Origin: Phascolarctobacterium sp.
GTDB lineage: Bacteria; Bacillota; Negativicutes; Acidaminococcales; Acidaminococcaceae
Direction: 5' to 3'
Assembly (NCBI GenBank): GCA_017452325.1
Contig: JAFTMR010000107.1
Coordinates: 1 to 50,692 of the forward strand
Length of the DNA stretch: 50,692 nucleotides
Below are positions 43,760-50,692 of this stretch, piece by piece. Below the pieces are notes generated by a model. It ran no database searches and was not told where the DNA came from. It worked only from the letters and a program-made list of their open reading frames with translations. The position numbers and the translations under genes are program-made. Numbering within the stretch: position 1 is the stretch's first letter; each line of letters starts with the position of its first letter.

Positions 43760-46063
43760 TTACAGCACTTCTTCGCGAATAAGCTTGTTCATCATTTTTT
43801 GTTTACCTAATACCCAGAGAAGGTCTCCTTTTTCAAAAGTGAGGGAGATGTTAGGATTAGTGATGACGTAAGCTCCACGCTCCAAACCAATAACAAGGGC
43901 ACTCCAGTTCTCACGCAGGTTGGCTGCTTTGATGGACTTACCTAAAAGCGGGGAGTGATTGTCGATGGTGATCGCCAAGGAGAGGAATTGTAGTTCTGGT
44001 TCTTCCGCATGACTTTGAAGCATAAATTCACGCAAGCTGATGGGAGCATCCACAAGCTCTAAATCAATTTGCTTGCCTTCAACAGCAGCGTGGAACATTT
44101 TGAATTGGTCACTGGTACCAATGATGAGGAGGATGGAGCCGGATTCTAAAACATATTCGGCGCCAGGCATATCAACAACCTTATTGGCAGTGGTGACCTG
44201 CAAAATATTGCAACCGTAATTGGAACGGAAGTTAGTTTCCAGCAGTGTCTTACCGATGAACTTACTGCCATCTGCCAGTTTGTAACGTGCTAGCTGTAAA
44301 TCTTCGTCAAACCAATTTTCAGGACAGCCCTGCTCGTCACAAATCTTCTCGCGATGTTTACGCATATGCTTTTCGTTAAGATTTACAAGGAAGCGAGATT
44401 CAATGCGCAGGTATTCGCTGAGTAGCCAGTCGGAGGAGTAGATGAGATACCCCAAGCCCATAACGGCAAGGATGGATACGATGTAGGGAAGCTGCATTAG
44501 GCTATGGAAGGCATACATCATGAAGCCGATGGCTATTACAATTTTAAAGAGAATCAGAATTAGCAGGGGTAAATGGTTGGAACGCTTCTTAAACCATAGG
44601 ATGGAGAACAGTTCTTCGTTTTGGGTACGACTTGTCAGTACTACGCGCAAAATAGGAGACATGGCAAGCAGGGTTACTACGCCTGCGATTAAATTGCTAT
44701 AGGGCAATGCCAAGGTGTTTTGCAAATAGGGGAGTAAATAATATTTGGCTCCTAGGGCGATAGCAAAGAGCAGGGTGCAGTAAATGAACATACGAGTAAA
44801 ATAATCCTGTAATAGAGCGCTCCAGTCACTATCTTCTGATTCGTCGTCTTCATCTGTGTAACGTTCAAGCCATTGTAAAATTTTTACTGGAAGCAATTTG
44901 TTCATTGCTTTGTAGGCAGTATCCGCTGCCATGATGAAGAAGGGAGTGGTAAAAGTTGTTACAACAGAAACTGCAACGATGATGGGATAGAGGAAGTCAC
45001 TGATAACACCAAGACTCATACCTAAGGAAGCGATAATAAAAGAGAATTCACCGATTTGTGCCAAGCTGAAACCACAGTGCAGGGAAATATTCAGGTTTTG
45101 TCCAGCTGCCAATACACCACCTGTGGAGAAGATAAGCTTACCGATGATGGTAACAACTACGAGAATGAAGATGGGCAGTGCGTATTCCAGAAGGAGAACC
45201 GGATCAACCAGCATACCAACGGATACAAAGAACACTGCGCCAAACAAGTCTTTAACAGGCTTGAAGAGATGCTCAATATGTTCAGCGTTGGGAGCTTCCG
45301 CAATTAAGGAACCCATGATGAAAGCACCAAGAGCTGCAGAGAAGCCCATATGAGTAGCCAGCACCACCATACCCAAGCACAAACCAATGGAAGCAACGAT
45401 TAAGGTTTCGTCGTTCATCAGATCGTGTGCTTTTTTGAAGAAGGTGGGGATGAGATACATACCCATGACGAACCACAGTGTTAGGAAGAAAGCTAAGCGT
45501 CCCACACCCATAGCAAGCTCCATGGAAGAAATACCTGCTGCCGCCAGAGTGGAAAGCATAACCATCATAATAATACCGGCAATGTCTTCAACAATTAAAA
45601 TACCAAAGACCATTTCTGTAAAGCGTTTGCCTTTGAGTTTTAAATCTTCAAAAGCTTTGATGATGATTGTTGTGGAACTCATTGCCAGCATACCGCCAAG
45701 GAAAATGCTGTCCATATGGCTCCATCCCAAAAGTGAGCCGGCAACGTAGCCCATACCAAGCATACCGCCAATTTCGACAGCTGTTGCTATGAAGGCAGTG
45801 TTACCCACGCTTTTTAGTTTGTAGAAACTGAACTCCAAACCCAAGGCAAACAGAAGAAAGATAACTCCAATTTCGGACCAGGCCTGAATATTGGCAGTAT
45901 CCGTTACAGTGGGGAAAAAGTTGAAATGGGGACCGGTGATGAAGCCCGCAATGATGTAACCTAAAACAAGGGGTTGATTCAATTTTTTAAAAAGAATAGT
46001 TGTTACGCCTGCAACGAGCAAAATCATCGCCAAGTCCGTAACAATTGCTGGTAAGTGCGCCAT
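43760..46063 (-). CDS. CPA2-family cation:proton antiporter (KefB-like) with two RCK_C domains
   Basis: The 767-aa protein starts with a CPA2 exchanger core of about 12 helices (residues 1-390; NQPLVLGYIIAGFITGPH, IGVIFLLFALGLEFSF, MSSTTIIIKAFEDL, ILIVEDIAGIIMMV). It continues with a second membrane block of four to five helices (about 420-560) and ends with two TrkA-C/RCK_C-like domains (about 605-690, IGKTLLETNFRSNYGCNIL; and 695-767, LLGKSIKAANLRENWSALVIGL). No TrkA-N nucleotide-binding domain is seen, unlike KefB/KefC. It probably exchanges K+ or Na+ for protons under ligand control. AAAGGAG lies before the ATG at 46063. It is monocistronic. Confidence 0.9.
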   Translation of the reverse strand: MAHLPAIVTDLAMILLVAGVTTILFKKLNQPLVLGYIIAGFITGPHFNFFPTVTDTANIQAWSEIGVIFLLFALGLEFSFYKLKSVGNTAFIATAVEIGGMLGMGYVAGSLLGWSHMDSIFLGGMLAMSSTTIIIKAFEDLKLKGKRFTEMVFGILIVEDIAGIIMMVMLSTLAAAGISSMELAMGVGRLAFFLTLWFVMGMYLIPTFFKKAHDLMNDETLIVASIGLCLGMVVLATHMGFSAALGAFIMGSLIAEAPNAEHIEHLFKPVKDLFGAVFFVSVGMLVDPVLLLEYALPIFILVVVTIIGKLIFSTGGVLAAGQNLNISLHCGFSLAQIGEFSFIIASLGMSLGVISDFLYPIIVAVSVVTTFTTPFFIMAADTAYKAMNKLLPVKILQWLERYTDEDDESEDSDWSALLQDYFTRMFIYCTLLFAIALGAKYYLLPYLQNTLALPYSNLIAGVVTLLAMSPILRVVLTSRTQNEELFSILWFKKRSNHLPLLILILFKIVIAIGFMMYAFHSLMQLPYIVSILAVMGLGYLIYSSDWLLSEYLRIESRFLVNLNEKHMRKHREKICDEQGCPENWFDEDLQLARYKLADGSKFIGKTLLETNFRSNYGCNILQVTTANKVVDMPGAEYVLESGSILLIIGTSDQFKMFHAAVEGKQIDLELVDAPISLREFMLQSHAEEPELQFLSLAITIDNHSPLLGKSIKAANLRENWSALVIGLERGAYVITNPNISLTFEKGDLLWVLGKQKMMNKLIREEVL

Positions 46064-46104
46064 GGTAAGCTCCTTTCGTGGAAATAATACTTATGGAAGT
46101 AATG

Positions 46105-46133
46105 CAGACAAAAAAGAAAAAATGATGTATAAT
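46105..46133 (+). promoter_or_regulatory. Promoter of the aminotransferase-like gene
   Basis: CAGACA (46105-46110; four of six matches to TTGACA) is 17 bases from a perfect TATAAT (46128-46133). The start would be near 46140, over a small hairpin at 46140-46160. Minus-strand TATAAT boxes also occur close by and may drive the divergent antiporter gene. Confidence 0.55.
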
Positions 46134-46223
46134 ATTATAGCTTGTATTTATTATACAGGCAATTTAGCTGGCAACAAACATGTAAAATGTGAAACTTATT
46201 AAAAATATAACGGAGGGTATTCC

Positions 46224-47090
46224 ATGAACGAGAATTTAGTATTGATTAACGGCGAAATTATGCCGGAACACAAGGCGCTCATCGAAGCGAACGACCGCGG
46301 TCACAATTTTGGTGATGGTGTTTTTGAAATTGTACCTGTGTATAATGGTCGTGGCTTTGCGCTTCTGCCCCATATGAATAATCTGTTTGAATCTGTAATC
46401 CAAGCTAAGATTCCTGCTGTATATATGATTGAAGAGTTCGTTGAGTTCCATGAAGCTTTAATTCAGGCAACCGGCTTGAGCGAATGCAATATTTATACCC
46501 AAATCACTCGTGGTGCAGGCATGTATAACCTTGCTTTCCCGGAACAATGCGTTCCTACTCTGACTATGTTCGCTGTTCCTGTTGACCGCGAGGCTTTAGA
46601 AGCTAAACGTGCCAAGGGCGTAAACGTAATTACTGAAGAAGATGTACGTTGGGAACGTTGCGATATCAATACCCTGAACAGAATGCCGGAAGCAATGGCT
46701 CGTCAAAAAGCTTTTGTTGGTAACGCTTTTGACGCACTATTTGTTCGTGACGGCAAAATTACCGAGAGCACTGAATCCAGCTTTGTTATTTATAAGGATG
46801 GTATTCTCTGGACTCATCCGGAAGATAAGCATATCCACAAAAACATTACCCGCCGTTTACTTAAAGAGCGTTTGGCTGTAGACCTTGGTCTCCAAGTTGT
46901 GGAACGTGCCTTCGATAAAGAATTTGCGTTGAAAGCAGAGGAAGCTTTCCTCTGTGGTCCGCGTTGTGAATTTATGCCTGTTACCAAAATTGACCGTAGC
47001 TTTATTGGAGACAAGCAACCGGGCGAAATCACCAAGAAGCTGCAAGAAGCATACAAGGCTTTCGTTGCTAGAGAATGCCCTGTAAAATAA
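46224..47090 (+). CDS. Class IV aminotransferase homologue (D-amino acid transaminase-like) lacking the catalytic lysine
   Basis: The 288-aa protein matches the fold-type IV PLP family along its full length, closest by eye to D-amino acid transaminase: ANDRGHNFGDGVFEIVPVY (residues about 22-40), IYTQITRGAG, EEDVRWERCDINTLNRMPEAMARQ (about 138-161), DGKITESTESSFVIYKDGI and IHKNITR. The Schiff-base lysine, normally in DIKSLN, is replaced by Asn149 (AAT at 46668-46670). The glutamate that contacts the PLP ring is retained in ITESTES. Without the lysine, normal transamination is unlikely, so the protein may have another function or use PLP differently. GGAGG precedes the ATG. A small membrane protein gene follows after one base. 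Confidence 0.88.
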   Translation: MNENLVLINGEIMPEHKALIEANDRGHNFGDGVFEIVPVYNGRGFALLPHMNNLFESVIQAKIPAVYMIEEFVEFHEALIQATGLSECNIYTQITRGAGMYNLAFPEQCVPTLTMFAVPVDREALEAKRAKGVNVITEEDVRWERCDINTLNRMPEAMARQKAFVGNAFDALFVRDGKITESTESSFVIYKDGILWTHPEDKHIHKNITRRLLKERLAVDLGLQVVERAFDKEFALKAEEAFLCGPRCEFMPVTKIDRSFIGDKQPGEITKKLQEAYKAFVARECPVK

Positions 47091-47091
47091 A

Positions 47092-47583
47092 ATGAAAACG
47101 AAAAAATTGGTCTTAGGGGCGCTGCTGGTTGCCATTGCAGTAATATTACAGGCAAGCAGATTAGTGCTCCCCTTACCGCCACTTTTAACTACCTTTATAA
47201 TAGGTACATTAGTGAATATGATGTTGGTGCTGTGCGTCAGGCTGAATGGTTTTACTTCGGCAACGATTTTATCCGTCTTATTACCGCTCTTTGCCTATAT
47301 GCAAGGGCAATTGCTGTTGCCACTCCTGATACCCGTAGTTGCATTAGGTAATATTCTGTTTGCTTTGGCGGTGAACGCTGTTGGCAGGGGAAGCTTATCC
47401 TATCTGTTGCCACCTGCGGTAAAGGCGTTAAGCATGTGCGCTACAGCCTATGTTGTAATTACTGTGTTAGGAATTGAAAGCGTCGCTGTACGGCAGGGAA
47501 TACTTTTTGCCATGAGCGTACCGCAGCTTGTGACAGGTGTTACAGGCATCATTTGTGCTAACAAGCTAGAAAAAATGTTCTAG
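47092..47583 (+). CDS. Small membrane protein, possibly ECF transporter S component-like
   Basis: The 163-aa protein is hydrophobic, with about five to six predicted helices. The start MKTKKLVLGALLVAIAVIL followed by LPLPPLLTTFIIGTLVN and the Gly/Pro-containing loops resemble small S-component proteins of ECF vitamin transporters, but no substrate motif is recognised. It starts one base after the aminotransferase-like stop, so the two are co-transcribed and possibly functionally related. A terminator follows at 47613-47642. The family call is weak. Confidence 0.65.
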   Translation: MKTKKLVLGALLVAIAVILQASRLVLPLPPLLTTFIIGTLVNMMLVLCVRLNGFTSATILSVLLPLFAYMQGQLLLPLLIPVVALGNILFALAVNAVGRGSLSYLLPPAVKALSMCATAYVVITVLGIESVAVRQGILFAMSVPQLVTGVTGIICANKLEKMF

Positions 47584-47612
47584 TAGTTTCTGGACTAATA
47601 TTGTGTATTGAG

Positions 47613-47642
47613 GGAATGTTTCGTAAGGAACATTCCTTTTTT
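47613..47642 (+). terminator. Intrinsic terminator after the membrane protein gene
   Basis: GGAATGTT (47613-47620) pairs with AACATTCC (47629-47636), followed by six T residues. It lies 29 bases after the stop codon. Confidence 0.88.
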
Positions 47643-47674
47643 ATCTTGAACCTTCCGTAATAAGGCATAAAATA

Positions 47675-47683
47675 TGTTAGAAT
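47675..47683 (+). promoter_or_regulatory. Extended -10 promoter of addB
   Basis: TG at 47675-47676 followed by T and TAGAAT (47678-47683) matches the extended -10 seen before etfB (same TGTTAGAAT). No good -35 box at the right distance is visible. Start expected near 47690, 21 bases before the addB ATG. Confidence 0.45.
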
Positions 47684-47710
47684 AGAAAGAAAAAGCTTTT
47701 GGAGGTCGCC

Positions 47711-50653
47711 ATGTGTAAATTGTATTGCGTACCTTTGGGGTATAGTCCTCGTAATCTGTTTTACGAAAAATTACAAAGAGTTGGTTATGATAAAGGTGTT
47801 CTGGTTTTGCCAAGCCGTATTCTAATGCATCAGGCTCAGCGGGAAGCAAATGTTAGAACTATTGATATAGATTTTTTAGCCACAACTATTCTGAGTGATA
47901 ATGGCTATTATGGTCTGCGCAAAATCAACAGACGTGGGCAAGAGCTGGTGATTAAGGATTTGGTAAAATTTTTGGCACAGCGTGATAAGCTGGAATACTT
48001 TGGTAGCCTGGCAGAAAAGCAAGGCCTTATTAAGGCGTTGACTTCTTTGGTTGGTCAGCTTTCCCGTAGTGGCGTAACGGAACTCCAAATTAGGGAAGCC
48101 TTTGAAAATTGGGGAAGAAGCGGCAACCAAGGGCAAAAGGATTTGGAAATTAGTCAGCTGTATGCTTTGTACCGCCAGTACTTACAGGATAATGGCTGGT
48201 TTGATTTAGAAGGTAAGTACCGTCTTGCCATTAAGGTTTTACAGGAAGAAAAAGTAAAACTGCGTTGGCAGGAAGTATGCTTGAGTGACTTCTTTACTTT
48301 TGATGCCTTGCAATTAGAATTTATCAAAGCATTAAGCAGGCATACCAATGTTTCCGTTGGTATGATGTACGAGGGGAATCGTCCCGAAGTGTTTGCTGCT
48401 GTGGAAAACACTTACGGCGCGTTGATGAACTTCTGTGAATTGGAAAAGACTAGCCTGCCTGCTACTATGGCTCCTAAAAATGTACGCATCTGTCAATTTC
48501 CTGAGCGTGAGCTGGAGATGGCATGGGTGTTAACGGAGGTTAAGGCTTTGTTGCGGAGTGGGGTGGCTTCCAAGGATATTCTAGTAACCTTCCGCGATTT
48601 TGAAAATTATAATGGCTTGCGTAGATTGGCAGATGAATATGGCATACCTGTCTCCATTCCTCAAAGCTCTGCCTTGAATTTACAGCCCCTGTCCGAACTG
48701 ATACTATTGCTTTTGGCGGCGAAGCCTGATAATCGCAAGGGAGCAGAAGCGTACTTTAAACTTTTAGGCTGTGGTATGAGCAAGCAGCTCTTTGATTTTG
48801 ATGGTGAGGCTGCCAGTGCTTGGCGTCAGGAAAAATATTTTACCTCCCGCTCCCAAGTGCAGGTTAAATGTGCGGAAATATTTGACGTTGAAGCTAGTGG
48901 CTTGGCAATACTGAACGAAACTTTGGAAAAATTAAATACTACTGCCACTATTGGGGAATATACTGCTCTGGTAACAGAGCTGCTTAACGCCTTGGGCTTG
49001 GAGCAAAAATTGGGAGCCTTGCATAAAAAGGGTAGTATAGATTTTATTGGTTTAAAGGCTTGTTTGCAAAGCAAGCAGATACTTATAAATTGTTTGGAAA
49101 GCTTAACAGAGGATTACCAAAATTGTAATTTAGCTGACGAAAAACTTGGTCTGCAAGAATTTGCCGGTATTCTGTATGAGGCAATGCAGGATTATCAGGT
49201 TACATTAGTTGATGGTAGAGCCGGTGGAGTTCTGCTGACAGATGTGATTAAAGCTCAGGGGTTGCGTCATAAATATGTGTTCCTGCTGGGCTTGAGAGAG
49301 GGAGAGTTCCCCGCCGGCAATAATGAAAACTGGATTTATAACGACACAGAGCGGGGAGAGCTGGCATCCCTTGGTGTTGATATGCCAAATACAGCTTTGG
49401 CTTACGAGGAGGATGGGTACTTTTTTGCCAGCACCATTGCTCAAACAGAGGAAACTTTAGTGCTTACCTATCATGTGGATGATAAAGCAGGAGCTTCCTC
49501 CTATATTGGAGATGTGCAAAAACAATTTCCAGATGTGAAGCCAGAAGTGATTTTAACCAAAGAACCTGCTTCTTTAGGTGAAAGCTTTGCGCCGGGGCAG
49601 AAACTTAATTATTTCTGGTTATTAGAAAATTTACCTTTAGCAACTGCTTCAGCCGTTAATATTGATACAGTCCGTAAGCATTTTGAAGTTTATAACGGAG
49701 TTATCAACGACGTGGACTTACGTACAGAAGTGGAGAAGTGTGTAGGCAATGTATTCAGTGCTTCTTCCTTGGAACTTTATGCTCAATGTCCCTTTAGATT
49801 TTTGGGAGAACGAGTATGGAAGCAAAGCGGTTTCGTAGAAAAGGAAGAGTTGGGAGCACCTGCGGATGAAGGAAATATTTTACACGCTTGCTTGGCAAAA
49901 TTCTTAGGCAAGCATTTACAGGAGAAGCTTCCTAAATATGAATTTGCTACACTGTGGGAAGAATTACAGCAGGATTTTGCAGAAGTATGTGCAGATTTTA
50001 TCAATAAGGGCTGCTTGGAGATGAATGAGCTGTGGGCAGCGGAGCAAGCACGACTTTTAAATACTTTGCGTAAATGGCTACATTATGAATACCAATTACA
50101 GGAGCAGTGGGATTATATTCCCTGTGCTGTAGAATGGGACTTTAGCAGCAAGAATGGCAAGCCCCTGCGTTTGGCGACCAAGACTGGTAAGAATTTTGCT
50201 ATCATGGGACGGATTGACCGTATCGATAAAAATGGGGAAAAGGTTTTTGTTACGGATTACAAATTGTCCAATACGCCAGCTGGTAGCGATTTGCCGGCGG
50301 GGATTGATTTGCAGTTGCCGGTGTATCTTCTGGCGGCAAATAAATTGTATGGTAAGGAAGTTGCCGGCGGTGGGTATCTGTCTTTAAAAAAGGCGGAAAG
50401 GAAGGCAACGGTTAAGCTTGATGCTGAGGAAGACTTCCCTTTCAACAAGAGAGCGACTGATTATTTTAAGGACGCTACTGATAGATGGCAAAGCTTTGTA
50501 GATTTTAGCCAGGAAGTTTTGGCAGATTATGTACATGGAATTTACGAGGGAGATTTTATGGTAGCGCCTAGGAAGGCGTGCAGTCCCTATTGCCCCTTAA
50601 AAGAAATCTGTCGTTTAGCTATTAGCGGGCAAGGAGGTGAAGCTGATGAGTAA
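47711..50653 (+). CDS. addB: ATP-dependent helicase/nuclease subunit AddB
   Basis: From ATG 47711 (GGAGG at 47701-47705) the protein is 980 aa. AddB with AddA processes double-strand DNA ends for recombination (RecBCD equivalent). The N-terminal half has a degenerate helicase fold (GVLVLPSRILMHQAQREA). The C-terminal PD-(D/E)XK nuclease shows FSASSLELYAQCPFRFLGE, GNILHACLAKFL, GRIDRID and VTDYKLS. The Cys in AQCPFRF and the three in CSPYCPLKEIC form the Fe-S-ligating set of AddB. The N-terminal Walker A typical of Bacillus AddB is not evident (it reads VLPSRILMHQ), so the ATPase activity may reside in AddA alone. It overlaps addA by eight bases. Confidence 0.92.
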   Translation: MCKLYCVPLGYSPRNLFYEKLQRVGYDKGVLVLPSRILMHQAQREANVRTIDIDFLATTILSDNGYYGLRKINRRGQELVIKDLVKFLAQRDKLEYFGSLAEKQGLIKALTSLVGQLSRSGVTELQIREAFENWGRSGNQGQKDLEISQLYALYRQYLQDNGWFDLEGKYRLAIKVLQEEKVKLRWQEVCLSDFFTFDALQLEFIKALSRHTNVSVGMMYEGNRPEVFAAVENTYGALMNFCELEKTSLPATMAPKNVRICQFPERELEMAWVLTEVKALLRSGVASKDILVTFRDFENYNGLRRLADEYGIPVSIPQSSALNLQPLSELILLLLAAKPDNRKGAEAYFKLLGCGMSKQLFDFDGEAASAWRQEKYFTSRSQVQVKCAEIFDVEASGLAILNETLEKLNTTATIGEYTALVTELLNALGLEQKLGALHKKGSIDFIGLKACLQSKQILINCLESLTEDYQNCNLADEKLGLQEFAGILYEAMQDYQVTLVDGRAGGVLLTDVIKAQGLRHKYVFLLGLREGEFPAGNNENWIYNDTERGELASLGVDMPNTALAYEEDGYFFASTIAQTEETLVLTYHVDDKAGASSYIGDVQKQFPDVKPEVILTKEPASLGESFAPGQKLNYFWLLENLPLATASAVNIDTVRKHFEVYNGVINDVDLRTEVEKCVGNVFSASSLELYAQCPFRFLGERVWKQSGFVEKEELGAPADEGNILHACLAKFLGKHLQEKLPKYEFATLWEELQQDFAEVCADFINKGCLEMNELWAAEQARLLNTLRKWLHYEYQLQEQWDYIPCAVEWDFSSKNGKPLRLATKTGKNFAIMGRIDRIDKNGEKVFVTDYKLSNTPAGSDLPAGIDLQLPVYLLAANKLYGKEVAGGGYLSLKKAERKATVKLDAEEDFPFNKRATDYFKDATDRWQSFVDFSQEVLADYVHGIYEGDFMVAPRKACSPYCPLKEICRLAISGQGGEADE

Positions 50654-50692
50654 TTTTACCCCTCAACAATTACAGGCGATTACAACTATTGA
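50646..50692 (+). CDS. addA: AddA N-terminus (3' truncated by window)
   Basis: ATG 50646 overlaps the end of addB by eight bases in another frame, with AAGGAGG about nine bases upstream inside addB. The 15 visible residues, MSNFTPQQLQAITTI, match the Q-motif start of the AddA helicase (FTPEQQxAI). The rest lies outside the window; the call relies on this motif and the usual addB-addA order. Confidence 0.85.
   Translation, partial: MSNFTPQQLQAITTI

Overview
The window is about 50.7 kb of bacterial chromosome. It most likely comes from a diderm Firmicute of the class Negativicutes, perhaps Acidaminococcaceae or a Phascolarctobacterium relative; the genus is a guess. The main evidence is an outer-membrane porin with an N-terminal SLH domain (OmpM type), both a DnaE-type and a PolC-type DNA polymerase III alpha subunit, the Firmicutes gene order pyrH-frr-uppS-cdsA-dxr-rseP-ispG-proS-polC, an [FeFe] hydrogenase, and an ETF with a ferredoxin domain. 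The lifestyle looks strictly anaerobic and fermentative.

Layout. 1-2377: end of a pyrimidine operon (pyrK tail, pyrD, pyrF, pyrE), closed by a terminator. 2378-3041: a gene-free stretch with a strong promoter and a potentially structured 5' leader in front of the SLH porin (3042-4361). 4539-8110 (minus): an [FeFe] hydrogenase overlapping a NuoF-tail/GltD-like flavoprotein. 8367-13218: a sodium:solute symporter and dnaE. 13313-18368: an apparent operon of etfB, ferredoxin-etfA, a 64-aa protein, pyruvate kinase and an unrecognised helical protein. 18369-24660: an AT-rich accessory segment. It holds a perfect parS site, inverted-repeat elements, a repeat zinc-ribbon/nuclease/NUMOD1 protein overlapping a zinc-ribbon membrane protein, and a convergent helicase IV-like gene. 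24667-30578: DUF2156 protein, Eis-like acetyltransferase and a fused PurL/PurQ. 30719-32402: pyrH, frr, a PASTA-like small protein and a 2[4Fe-4S] ferredoxin. 32497-43645: uppS, cdsA, dxr, rseP, ispG, proS, mgtC-like and polC. 43760-46063 (minus): CPA2 antiporter. 46224-47583: a class IV aminotransferase homologue and a small membrane protein. 47711-50692: addB and the start of addA.

How the genes work together. Most of the window is core housekeeping: UMP synthesis, purine synthesis, isoprenoid, undecaprenyl and phospholipid supply, translation, replication and double-strand break repair. The redox genes point to flavin- and ferredoxin-based electron handling. No tRNA, rRNA or CRISPR array was recognised.

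The most unusual points are: (1) the accessory segment at 18.4-24.7 kb, which pairs a five-zinc-ribbon nuclease with a membrane zinc-ribbon protein and is bordered by long inverted repeats; (2) a PolC that lacks the proofreading exonuclease insert; (3) a D-amino-acid-transaminase-like protein whose catalytic lysine is asparagine; (4) a hydrogenase whose partner fuses the NuoF iron-sulfur tail to a GltD-type flavoprotein without the FMN domain; (5) a folded leader upstream of the porin. All functional calls rest on reading motifs; no database search was possible.
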